The position numbers and the translations under genes were made by a program. The notes under the pieces are model-generated. The model was given only the letters and a program-made list of their open reading frames with translations, was not told the DNA's origin and ran no database searches. From Desulfovibrionaceae bacterium UBA930 (GTDB lineage: Bacteria > Desulfobacterota > Desulfovibrionia > Desulfovibrionales > Desulfovibrionaceae), in the NCBI GenBank assembly GCA_002293605.1, contig DBDO01000184.1, positions 10,102 through 18,382 of the forward strand: a stretch of DNA of 8,281 bases, in the 5' to 3' direction. Positions 1 to 5,988 of the stretch are shown in pieces (positions within the stretch are counted from its first letter, which is position 1; every line of letters starts with the position of its first letter).

Positions 1-896
1 CGCCGCAAGCCTTCATCCAGGCCCACTTCCGGCTCATAGCCGAGAAACTTGGCTGCCCGTGAAGGATCGGCGTGAATGCCGAACATGTCGCCCGCTGTAA
101 GACCTGAGTATTCCACAGTGACCGGCTCCGGGGACAAGGCGCGCAGCTTTTCCACCAGATCCCCCACCTGCACCCGGCCGCTGCCGCCGATATTGAGCAC
201 CCTGCCGCCGGACTGCGGGCAGTCAAGGCAGGCCATGCAGGCCGCCACCACGTCATCGATATAGACGAAATCGCGGAAGCGGTTGGGCGTGCCTTTCACA
301 TGAATATGCCTGTCATTGACCATCATGGCCATGAAAATGCTGACCATGCCCTGGCGCAGGTTCCCCATGTTCTGGCCTGGCCCGTATACGTTAAAGAGAC
401 GTAAGGCCGTGGAACTGATGCCGAACTGTTCATACAGGCGCAGGTAGTGCTCGCTGGCCAGCTTGCCTACCCCGTAAAAGGACAGCGGAAAGGTCGTTGC
501 GTCTTCGCGCACCGGTTCGCCCGGCTGGGCCCCGTAAACGGACATGCTGCTGGCGTAGATGAAACGTTTGCAGCCGCGCTTGCGGCAAAAGTCCAGCAGG
601 CGCAGGGTGGATTCCGTGTTGGTACGCAAATCGTACACCGGGTCGTCAAAGCTGACTTCGCCGCTGCTTTGCCCCGCAAAATGAAAGACCGCATCGTATT
701 CGCCCTCGGGCAGGCTTTCGTAAAGCTGCGCATCCTGGCAATCGGCCTGGAAAAACTCCAGGCCTTCGGGCAGATTTTTACGAAAACCGGTGCTGAGGTT
801 GTCGATGCCCACCACGCTCCGGCCCTGGGCCAGAAGGGCCGAGGCCAGAGCCGCGCCAATAAAACCGGCAACGCCGGTCACGATATATCTGCTCAC
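1..896 (-). CDS. NAD-dependent sugar-nucleotide epimerase/dehydratase (extended SDR), C-terminus cut by window edge
   Basis: This is an extended short-chain dehydrogenase/reductase of the UDP-glucose 4-epimerase / nucleotide-sugar dehydratase group, a cytoplasmic enzyme that uses bound NAD(P). About 298 residues are visible and the frame is still open at the left edge; family members usually run 305-330, so little is missing. Seen directly: the Rossmann motif G8-V-A-G11-F-I-G14, D32 after the second strand as expected for NAD binding, the S116-S117 active-site serine region, and the Y141-x-x-x-K145 catalytic pair in SFYGVGK. The later RFRDFVYIDDVV block is typical of the family. I chose the GTG start at 896 because AAGGAGGG lies six bases upstream and the Rossmann strand begins at once; no in-frame ATG gives a full fold. 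The substrate cannot be read from the sequence; a UDP-sugar 4-epimerase is most likely. It follows gap on the same strand, but terminator-like hairpins separate them. Confidence 0.88.
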   Translation of the reverse strand, partial: MSRYIVTGVAGFIGAALASALLAQGRSVVGIDNLSTGFRKNLPEGLEFFQADCQDAQLYESLPEGEYDAVFHFAGQSSGEVSFDDPVYDLRTNTESTLRLLDFCRKRGCKRFIYASSMSVYGAQPGEPVREDATTFPLSFYGVGKLASEHYLRLYEQFGISSTALRLFNVYGPGQNMGNLRQGMVSIFMAMMVNDRHIHVKGTPNRFRDFVYIDDVVAACMACLDCPQSGGRVLNIGGSGRVQVGDLVEKLRALSPEPVTVEYSGLTAGDMFGIHADPSRAAKFLGYEPEVGLDEGLR

Positions 897-901
897 TACT
901 G

Positions 902-909
902 CCCTCCTT
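902..909 (-). promoter_or_regulatory. Ribosome binding site that fixes the GTG start of the epimerase
   Basis: On the minus strand the sequence AAGGAGGG is followed by CAGTA and then GTG at 896. It is close to a full anti-Shine-Dalgarno match at good spacing and supports GTG as the start codon. Confidence 0.75.
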
Positions 910-930
910 GGCAATATACACAGCTACAGT

Positions 931-957
931 AAAAAAAGCCGACAAAAACTGTCCGGC
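931..957 (-). terminator. Terminator-like hairpin with U7 tract in the leader of the epimerase gene
   Basis: Read on the minus strand, GCCGGACA (957-950) pairs with TGTCGGC (944-938) around a GTTTT loop, with one bulged G, giving seven base pairs. It is followed directly by seven T (937-931). This is a standard intrinsic-terminator layout. It ends only 34 bases before the GTG start of the epimerase, so it is either a backup terminator for gap or an attenuator in the epimerase leader. I see no convincing promoter between it and the start codon that would keep the ribosome binding site in the transcript. Confidence 0.6.
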
Positions 958-1019
958 TGCTGTCGCGACATTTCTGTCGGGCAAAAATACTCCCCTCAGG
1001 GGCGGCTGGCAAGGGGATC

Positions 1020-1079
1020 AAAATGTTCCAAAGGGAAAGGCCGAGCTGCGGCAGTGCGGCCCGGCCTTTCCCTTTGGAA
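1020..1079 (-). terminator. Strong intrinsic terminator after gap
   Basis: A perfect 18-bp inverted repeat has arms 1026-1043 and 1062-1079. The 18-base centre can extend the stem further: 1045-1049 pairs with 1056-1060, including one G-U pair. On the minus strand the hairpin is followed by CA and then TTTT (1023-1020). It lies 62 bases beyond the gap stop codon. The short U run is modest, but the stem is long and GC-rich. Confidence 0.75.
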
Positions 1080-1141
1080 AAAGGACGGATTCAGATGAGG
1101 GCAGAGAATTCTCCCCACAAGCATGTAATATAAACCGGCTT

Positions 1142-2158
1142 CTACAAGCCTTTTTTCGCCATCAAATCCACGAGATCGGCCACGCGGCAGGAATAGCCCC
1201 ATTCATTGTCATACCAGGCCACGACCTTTGCCGTGTGCTGGTCCGCCATAAGGGTGTATTCGGCTTCCACAATAGAAGAGCGCGAATCCCCCTTGAAATC
1301 CATGGAGACCAGAGGCTGTTCGCTAAAGCCGAGAATGCCCTTCAGCGGCCCTTCGGAGGCCTCCTTGAGTGCCTTACGCAAGGCCTCGGTATCTGCGGGC
1401 TTTTCCAGAATGGCGGTAAAATCCACCACAGATACCGTAGGCGTGGGCACGCGGAAGGAATAGCCGGAAAAACGCCCCTTCAGCTCGGGAATAACCTTGG
1501 CCACAGCCTGGGCCGCGCCTGTGGAGGTGGGAATGATGTTGCAGCCTGCGGATCTGGCCCGGCGCAAATCTTTATGCGGCTGGTCAAGAATGCGCTGGTC
1601 ATTGGTATAGGAATGGATGGTGCACATCATCCCGAGCTTGATGCCGAACGTGTTGTGCACAACCAGCGCTGCCGGGGCCAGGCAGTTTGTGGTGCAGGAG
1701 GCATTGGACACGATATTGTGCTTGTCCGGGGCGTACTGTTCTTCGTTGACCCCAATGACGACAGTGATGTCCTCTTCCTTGGTGGGCGCGGTAATAATTA
1801 CCTTTTTCGCCCCGGATTGGCGGTGCACGTCCGCCTGGGGGCCGGTGCGGAAAATTCCTGTGGACTCCACCACGATATCCACCCCAAGAGCGCCCCAGGG
1901 CAGCATTTTCGGGTCGCGTTCGGCCAGACTTTTTATTTTCCATTCGTCCACAAAGACCGTATCGCCCTTGATCTCGGCCGTAAAAGGGGCCCTGCCGTAG
2001 TTGCTGTCATACTCCAGCAGATGGAAGTTGGTTTGCGCATCGAAGAGATCGTTCACGGCCACTATTTCCACGCTGTCCTTGTAGTACTGGCGCAGGGCGC
2101 GAAAAACCTGCCTGCCGATGCGGCCAAAACCGTTGATTGCTATACGTGTTTTCCTCAT
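1142..2158 (-). CDS. gap: Glyceraldehyde-3-phosphate dehydrogenase, type I, NAD-preferring
   Basis: Cytoplasmic glycolytic/gluconeogenic enzyme that converts glyceraldehyde 3-phosphate, NAD and phosphate to 1,3-bisphosphoglycerate, and the reverse. The 338 residues match the usual family length. Seen directly: the N-terminal dinucleotide motif NGFGRIGR (residues 9-16), N36-D37-L38 after the second strand, the active-site block SNASCTTNC with catalytic C155, H182 as the base in IHSYTNDQ, and the C-terminal WYDNEWGYS block. D37 and the proline in LDQPHKDLRRAR are features linked to NAD rather than NADP use in well-studied homologues; cofactor choice is my inference. The frame is open upstream to 2221, but I chose the ATG at 2158 because it has an AGGA ribosome binding site seven bases upstream and puts the Rossmann strand at the N-terminus. 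It lies 111 bases behind the GAF gene on the same strand, with no clear terminator or promoter between, so co-transcription is likely. Confidence 0.97.
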   Translation of the reverse strand: MRKTRIAINGFGRIGRQVFRALRQYYKDSVEIVAVNDLFDAQTNFHLLEYDSNYGRAPFTAEIKGDTVFVDEWKIKSLAERDPKMLPWGALGVDIVVESTGIFRTGPQADVHRQSGAKKVIITAPTKEEDITVVIGVNEEQYAPDKHNIVSNASCTTNCLAPAALVVHNTFGIKLGMMCTIHSYTNDQRILDQPHKDLRRARSAGCNIIPTSTGAAQAVAKVIPELKGRFSGYSFRVPTPTVSVVDFTAILEKPADTEALRKALKEASEGPLKGILGFSEQPLVSMDFKGDSRSSIVEAEYTLMADQHTAKVVAWYDNEWGYSCRVADLVDLMAKKGL

Positions 2159-2269
2159 GATGTTTTCCTGTGGGTATGGGGTCTGTATATCACGCGGGCA
2201 CCGCACAGAGCCTGCGTCCATAAGTACCGGACCCGGCCTGTGATTACGGCGCTTGCTGCGCGATTGACG

Positions 2270-2836
2270 CTAATCCTCAAAAATCTGATAGTTGAAACGG
2301 GCGAGCAGCTCGTAATCGGAGCGCAAGGCTTCGTGCAGGCGCGCGTTTTCAATGGCTATGGCCGCAATATGCGCCACAGCCATAAGAAAGGTATGCTCGT
2401 TGCCGGAAAATTCGCGCGCCTTTTCCGTATACACCCGCAGTATGCCCACGGGCTTTTTGTCAATCAGCAGGGGGGCCACCAGAATGGAGGCGATGCCCTC
2501 GGCCCGCGCGGCTTCCGGATACTGAAAACGGGGATCCGAGGTCACGTCTTTCAGGTGCACGACCTTGCCGCTGCTGAGAACATCGGAATCTATACGGCTT
2601 TTCAGCAGTTCAATCGGACCCTTGCGCAAATAGCCCTTGCTCAGGCCGTGGCTGGCGCTGGCGAGAAGATAGTCCCCGGAGCGGTCAAGCAAACGCAAGG
2701 TGCAACCTTTGGCCGAAAGGGCCTCGGAAACCTGCTCCACGACTTTTTGCAAAACAATCTGCGGGTTCAGACTGGAGTTTATGACAGTCGCCACATCATA
2801 CAGGGCTTTGAAGTAATTTTTTTCCCGCGATGCCAT
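2270..2836 (-). CDS. Small stand-alone GAF-domain protein upstream of gap
   Basis: A 188-residue soluble protein made almost wholly of one GAF domain (about residues 23-168), with a helical N-terminus (KNYFKALYDVATVINSSLN) and a C-terminal helix ending in FNYQIFED. Supporting blocks are the CTLRLLD strand, the HLKDVTSDPRF segment, the SILVAPLLIDKKPVGILRVY strand pair and the helix HIAAIAIENARLHEAL. GAF domains bind small ligands such as cyclic nucleotides or tetrapyrroles, or sense redox or metabolic state. No kinase, HTH, GGDEF or other output domain is present, so it must act through a partner or as a ligand-binding protein; which ligand cannot be read here. The ATG at 2836 has AAGGAGG at 2848-2842, five bases upstream. 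It is first in a probable two-gene operon with gap, and its promoter carries an operator-like dyad. Confidence is high for the fold, low for any role. Confidence 0.9.
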   Translation of the reverse strand: MASREKNYFKALYDVATVINSSLNPQIVLQKVVEQVSEALSAKGCTLRLLDRSGDYLLASASHGLSKGYLRKGPIELLKSRIDSDVLSSGKVVHLKDVTSDPRFQYPEAARAEGIASILVAPLLIDKKPVGILRVYTEKAREFSGNEHTFLMAVAHIAAIAIENARLHEALRSDYELLARFNYQIFED

Positions 2837-2904
2837 AAGGGCCTCCTTGACAAGGGGTGAACGCCGTTTCCCGTGCTTGCATACAACTTTGCCTATTCAT
2901 GAGA

Positions 2905-2933
2905 AGTATAGGATATTCCTATCCATATGGCAA
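2905..2933 (-). promoter_or_regulatory. Sigma70-type promoter of the GAF-gap operon
   Basis: On the minus strand TTGCCA (2933-2928) is followed by a 17-base spacer and TATACT (2910-2905). This gives 4/6 and 5/6 matches to the -35 and -10 consensus at ideal spacing. Transcription would start near 2898, leaving a leader of about 60 bases that includes the strong ribosome binding site. Confidence 0.7.
2908..2922. promoter_or_regulatory. Perfect 15-bp dyad overlapping spacer and -10: candidate operator
   Basis: The minus strand reads ATAGGAATATCCTAT, two perfect 6-bp half sites (ATAGGA / TCCTAT) around ATA. It covers the downstream part of the promoter spacer and the first three bases of the -10. 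A protein bound here would be expected to block RNA polymerase. I do not recognise the motif as the site of a known regulator. It is followed on the plus strand by the palindrome CCATATGG (2923-2930), which overlaps the -35. Confidence 0.5.
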
Positions 2934-3102
2934 AAACATTTTACGCTTTATGTAGGCTGTGCGGCCCCCCTTGCCGCAACGCGGTAATCATCCCATTTGA
3001 GTAGCTCTTCAAAGTAGAGCCTATGTCGCCTGTTTAAGTTTCATTGCGGGGGTGATCCTACTGATGGCTTGGCCGGGAAGCTGCCAACACAATTTTGCGT
3101 CC

Positions 3103-3131
3103 TTTACACCGCCCTGAGGCGGGGGTAGAGT
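3103..3131 (+). promoter_or_regulatory. Probable sigma70-type promoter of glmU
   Basis: TTTACA (3103-3108) and TAGAGT (3126-3131) are separated by 17 bases and match the consensus at 5/6 and 4/6. The expected transcription start is near 3138, giving a leader of about 54 bases. The spacer is unusually GC-rich and is itself a small dyad, CCGCC-CTGA-GGCGG (3109-3122). Confidence 0.5.
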
Positions 3132-3148
3132 GTTGCACTTCTTTTTTC

Positions 3149-3167
3149 CGCCCGCGCCCTGCGGGTG
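3149..3167 (+). promoter_or_regulatory. GC-rich hairpin in the glmU leader
   Basis: CGCCCGC (3149-3155) pairs with GCGGGTG (3161-3167), including one G-U pair, around a GCCCT loop. It ends about 13 bases before the ribosome binding site. A short TTTT follows after five bases, so it is too weak to call a terminator. It might protect the transcript or affect translation; that is inference. Confidence 0.35.
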
Positions 3168-3179
3168 CAACCTTTTGCC

Positions 3180-3183
3180 GAGG
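3180..3183 (+). promoter_or_regulatory. Ribosome binding site that favours the ATG start of glmU
   Basis: GAGG lies eight bases before the ATG at 3192. The in-frame GTG at 3165 has no purine-rich site ahead of it and lies inside the leader hairpin, so the ATG is preferred. Confidence 0.6.
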
Positions 3184-3191
3184 ATACGCGC

Positions 3192-4574
3192 ATGCCCCCC
3201 TCCCCCTCTTCTCCTGCCGCAGCAGCCGTCATTCTTGCCGCAGGCAAGGGCACCCGCATGCATTCCGCCACGCCCAAGGTCTTGCAGCGCATTCTGGAAG
3301 AACCCCTGCTGCGCTATGTGTATGACGCCCTGGACGGCCTGTGCGGCGATATGATGTTCACCGTGGTGGGGCACGGGGCCGAGGCCCTGGCTGAAGCCTT
3401 TCCCGCGCGGCAATCCGGCTTTGTCCTTCAGGCCGAGCAACTCGGTACCGGCCACGCCCTGCAATGCGCCTGGCCCGCCGTACAAAAGGCCGAAGCGCCC
3501 TACCTGCTGGTCGTTAACGGCGATACCCCCCTCGTCCGCCCGGATGTACTGGCCGAACTTTTGGCCGAAGCCGCCGCCAAAGACGCGGATCTAGCCTTTC
3601 TCACCCTGACGCTTGAAGAGCCCGGCGCGTTCGGACGGGTGCTGCGCGACAAGGGCGAAGTAACTGCCATTGTGGAAGCCAAGGACTTTGACCCGGCCCG
3701 CTACGGCCCGGACCCGCGCGAGATCAACGCGGGCATATACTGCCTGAGGCGCGCCGCAGTGGAGCCCCTGCTGCCGCTGCTGGAATGCGCGAACAAGAGC
3801 GGGGAATATTACATAACCGACCTGATCGGCCTTGCTGTGGAGCGCAAGCTCACCGTGCTCGGCCTGAACATGGGAAATGACCCGGATCTGCTGGGCATCA
3901 ATACCCCGGCTGAACTGAGCCAGGCCGAAGAAGGCATGCGCGGGCGCATCGTAAGCGCGCACCAAAAGGCCGGGGTACTGATTCGGGCGGCCCGGTCCGT
4001 GCGCATCGGCCCGGATGTCCGTATCGCGCCCGGCGCGGAAATTACCGGCCCCTGCGAGCTTTACGGCAGCACCCGCCTGGAGCAGGGCAGCCGCGTGGAT
4101 TCACACTGCCGCCTGGAAGACACGGCCGTTGGTTCCGGTGCGCGCCTGCGCTCCTTCTGCCATGCCGAAAAGGCGGATATCGGCCCCCTGTGCACTGTCG
4201 GCCCCTATGCCCGGCTGCGGCCCGGCGCAATTCTGGAAGAAGGCGCGCATATCGGCAATTTCGTGGAAATGAAAAAGGCCCGCCTGGGCAAGGGGGCCAA
4301 GGCCGGGCACTTGAGCTATCTTGGCGATGCGGATATCGGGGCGGGCGCGAACATAGGTGCCGGAACCATCACCTGCAACTACGATGGCAAGGCCAAACAC
4401 CAGACCACTATTGGGAAAGAGGCCTTCATCGGCTCCAATACGGCCCTTATTGCGCCTGTGTCCGTGGGCGATAGGGCCATAGTGGGCGCGGGCTCGGCAA
4501 TCAGCAAAAATGTGCCCGAAGATCACCTGGGCATTGCCCGGGCACCGCAACGGGAAATCCCGCGCAAGCGATAG
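3192..4574 (+). CDS. glmU: Bifunctional GlmU: glucosamine-1-phosphate N-acetyltransferase / UDP-GlcNAc pyrophosphorylase
   Basis: Cytoplasmic enzyme for the last two steps to UDP-N-acetylglucosamine: acetylation of glucosamine-1-phosphate with acetyl-CoA, then uridylylation with UTP. UDP-GlcNAc feeds peptidoglycan and lipopolysaccharide. The 460 residues match the usual length of about 456. The N-terminal nucleotidyltransferase domain (about 11-230) shows LAAGKGTRM with G18-x-G20-T21-R22, followed by PKVLQ, QLGTGHAL, VNGDTP with the metal-binding D111, and EINAGIY. The C-terminal left-handed beta-helix (about 255-450) shows hexapeptide repeats, R341/R343 in YARLRPGA, K361/K362 in EMKKARLG, the catalytic base H373 in KAGHLSYLGD, and CNYDG around 395-399. 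All catalytic residues I could check are present. It is a single gene read toward the dsr cluster and divergent from GAF-gap. The protein has a short Pro/Ser/Ala-rich N-terminus before the first strand. Confidence 0.97.
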   Translation: MPPSPSSPAAAAVILAAGKGTRMHSATPKVLQRILEEPLLRYVYDALDGLCGDMMFTVVGHGAEALAEAFPARQSGFVLQAEQLGTGHALQCAWPAVQKAEAPYLLVVNGDTPLVRPDVLAELLAEAAAKDADLAFLTLTLEEPGAFGRVLRDKGEVTAIVEAKDFDPARYGPDPREINAGIYCLRRAAVEPLLPLLECANKSGEYYITDLIGLAVERKLTVLGLNMGNDPDLLGINTPAELSQAEEGMRGRIVSAHQKAGVLIRAARSVRIGPDVRIAPGAEITGPCELYGSTRLEQGSRVDSHCRLEDTAVGSGARLRSFCHAEKADIGPLCTVGPYARLRPGAILEEGAHIGNFVEMKKARLGKGAKAGHLSYLGDADIGAGANIGAGTITCNYDGKAKHQTTIGKEAFIGSNTALIAPVSVGDRAIVGAGSAISKNVPEDHLGIARAPQREIPRKR

Positions 4575-4629
4575 GCGCAGGGCAATTCATGCGGCGAAAC
4601 TGCTATATTGTGTAATGAGGGCGAAAAGG

Positions 4630-4664
4630 CCCCGGCTGGAGCAAATGCCCCAGGGGGTTGTCTT
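4630..4664 (+). terminator. Probable intrinsic terminator of glmU
   Basis: CCCC (4630-4633) and CTGG (4636-4639) pair with CCAG (4650-4653) and GGGG (4654-4657); GG is bulged on the left arm. The loop is ten bases. The hairpin is preceded by AAAAGG and followed by the T-rich TTGTCTT. It begins 55 bases after the glmU stop codon. The bulge and interrupted U run make this a moderate call. Confidence 0.45.
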
Positions 4665-4695
4665 CAAATAAGGGATTTTGCGCCGAGAGCAAGGG

Positions 4696-4760
4696 AAACG
4701 GCCCTTTTTGCGAAGGAAGCGTACTCTTATCGTACTCGACCGGAGCAAAAAGGGCCGTTT
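4696..4760. terminator. Perfect 16-bp inverted repeat between convergent glmU and dsrP, likely bidirectional terminator
   Basis: AAACGGCCCTTTTTGC (4696-4711) is repeated as its exact reverse complement at 4745-4760, with a 33-base centre. Each outer end is AAA/TTT, so transcripts from either side would form the stem and end in a short U run. It starts 40 bases beyond the dsrP stop and 121 bases beyond the glmU stop. The centre also holds a short direct repeat, CGTACTC-TTAT-CGTACTC. The large loop is unusual for a terminator, and an RNA-stabilising 3' end is the other option. Confidence 0.55.
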
Positions 4761-4800
4761 GACGAAGTTATCGGACAAAAGACCTATTTGGAGACAGCTC

Positions 4801-5976
4801 CTAAGCGGGCTTGGAGAAAGTGCCCGCCTCCCGCTTTACATCAAGGGCTATCTTCCAGAGTACGGACACGATAAGCGCACCCACGCCGTACACGCCGAGG
4901 CCGATGAGAATTTCGGCAATGCTCGGGGCATAGGGGGTCATGGTTTCAAAGGTGTTGGGGGTAAAGCCCGCCCAGAGCATGCCCAGGCTTTTGTCGATCC
5001 AGGTGGCGATCACCAGGATGCCCAGGGTGTAGGGCAAAAGGCTTTCGTTATCCCTGGTGCCGGGAAAGGCCATGAGCAAGAAGCTCAGTATGGCCAGCAC
5101 TGCGGCGGTCCACATCCAGCCGTTGATCCACAGGGCGTGGCCGTCATGGCCGCTGAAAAGCGCCGTGAGCGGATGCATGTGACCGGGAATCTGGCTGTAG
5201 AAGGCCGTGAACAGTTCCAGGCAGAAGAGGAAGATATTGATGCCCATGGCATAGGCTATGATCTTGGTCAGGGTGCGGATGGCGTCCCGGCCCGGATCAA
5301 AGCCGGTCACCCGGCGCACGACAAAGACCAGGAGCAGGAGCAGAGCCGGTCCGGAGCAAAAGGCCGAGGCCAGAAAGCGCGCGGCCATGACGGCGGTAAG
5401 CCAGTAATGGCGGCCGGGAATGCCCGCGTACAGGAAGGCCGTAACCGTGTGAATGGAGAAGGCCCAGAACACGGAGATGTAGATGAAGGTTTTGATCCAC
5501 TTGGGCGGTTCCACCTGGTGGCGTTCGGCCTCAAGGGTGACCCAGCCGATCAAAAGGTTCAGGCACAGGTAGCCGGAAAGGACCACCATGTCCCAGAACA
5601 TGACCGAGTTGGGCGTGGGGTGCAGAATCACGTTGAGCACGCGCTGCGGCTGTCCCAGGTCCACAAAGATGAAGAGCATGCAGACGACGCAGGCCCCTAT
5701 GGCCAGGAATTCGCCCAGGATGATCATCTTTTTGAACTTGGTGTAGTGATGGAAGTAGGCGGGCAGCACCAGCATGACCGCCGAGGCGGCCACCCCGACC
5801 ATGTACGTGAACTGGGCGATATAAAAGCCCCAGGATACGTCGCGGGAAAGATCGGTGATGCGAAGGCCCACAAAGACCTGGTATAGGTATACCAGGCTGC
5901 CGAGGGTGATGATCGCGCCAAGGACGGCGAGCCAGATATAGAACGATGGTCTGCCTTTCAGGACTTTTTCCAGCAT
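4801..5976 (-). CDS. dsrP: DsrP, NrfD/PsrC-family membrane subunit of the DsrMKJOP complex
   Basis: Integral membrane protein of 391 residues that, by family knowledge, interacts with membrane quinones and exchanges electrons with the periplasmic iron-sulfur subunit DsrO. Ten hydrophobic segments can be seen, at about 12-36, 48-75, 84-106, 123-147, 160-182, 190-222, 236-262, 281-302, 313-332 and 350-372, as reported for DsrP. Family-typical stretches include SWGFYIAQFTYMVG, FVDLGQPQR, LHPTPNSVMFWD and AGIPGRHYW. The loop with SGHDGH lies before the eighth segment. The start at 5976 is preceded by GGGGAGGG, which overlaps the dsrO stop codon region; only 12 bases separate the genes, so translation is probably coupled. 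It is the last gene of the visible dsr run and ends before a strong inverted repeat. Assignment as DsrP rather than another NrfD-like protein rests on both sequence and the K-J-O-P gene order. Confidence 0.94.
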   Translation of the reverse strand: MLEKVLKGRPSFYIWLAVLGAIITLGSLVYLYQVFVGLRITDLSRDVSWGFYIAQFTYMVGVAASAVMLVLPAYFHHYTKFKKMIILGEFLAIGACVVCMLFIFVDLGQPQRVLNVILHPTPNSVMFWDMVVLSGYLCLNLLIGWVTLEAERHQVEPPKWIKTFIYISVFWAFSIHTVTAFLYAGIPGRHYWLTAVMAARFLASAFCSGPALLLLLVFVVRRVTGFDPGRDAIRTLTKIIAYAMGINIFLFCLELFTAFYSQIPGHMHPLTALFSGHDGHALWINGWMWTAAVLAILSFLLMAFPGTRDNESLLPYTLGILVIATWIDKSLGMLWAGFTPNTFETMTPYAPSIAEILIGLGVYGVGALIVSVLWKIALDVKREAGTFSKPA

Positions 5977-5988
5977 GGCGGCCCTCCC

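Larger units (their letters stand above)
2837..3191. other. Divergent intergenic region between the GAF gene and glmU
   Basis: This 355-base gap holds the GAF-gene promoter with its dyad on the left and a probable glmU promoter and leader on the right. The middle, about 2941-3100, has no ORF I would accept. It does contain several possible RNA stems on the plus strand: TGCGGC/GCCGCA (2960-2965 with 2973-2978), GCTCT/AGAGC (3004-3008 with 3016-3020), and an 8-bp pairing with one G-U that could enclose the second stem (2987-2994 with 3049-3056). No hairpin in the middle part is followed by a proper U run. I cannot assign it to a known RNA family. Confidence 0.6.

Noticed and set aside
913..918. 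TATATT as a -10 element for a promoter right before the epimerase
   Set aside because: The start site would fall in or after the ribosome binding site, and there is no -35 at normal spacing.
2249..2261. GCGC-TTGCT-GCGC hairpin between the GAF gene and gap as a terminator
   Set aside because: It has only four base pairs and no U run on the minus strand.
908..2860. 650-codon open frame on the plus strand across gap and the GAF gene
   Set aside because: It is antisense to two clearly recognised genes, has no protein-like domains, and is rich in His, Gly and Arg as expected from a shadow frame in GC-rich DNA.
2899..2955. 18-codon reading frame on the plus strand inside the GAF-gene promoter region
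   Set aside because: It has no ribosome binding site and overlaps the promoter and dyad; chance is enough to explain it.
3070..3085. Sigma54-like promoter TGGCCGGGAAGCTGCC upstream of glmU
   Set aside because: It has the GG and GC dinucleotides at the right 12-base distance, but most of the rest of the -24/-12 consensus is missing. The sigma70-type match just downstream is better, and a housekeeping gene is an unlikely target.
3070..3090. Weak resemblance of CCGGGAAGCTGCCAA to the conserved loop of SRP RNA
   Set aside because: The match is short, the symmetric-loop bases do not line up, and no long flanking helix is present.
3064..3117. 17-codon reading frame MAWPGSCQHNFASFTPP ahead of glmU as a leader peptide
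   Set aside because: It has no well-placed ribosome binding site, no telling codon run, and overlaps the likely glmU promoter.
3165..3191. Longer GlmU starting at GTG 3165
   Set aside because: There is no Shine-Dalgarno sequence before it, it lies in a leader hairpin, and the ATG at 3192 has GAGG at good spacing and gives the usual protein length.
4678..5886. 402-codon open frame on the plus strand antisense to dsrP
   Set aside because: Its low-complexity His/Asp/Gly/Gln composition is what the reverse of a hydrophobic membrane protein gives; dsrP on the other strand is unmistakable.
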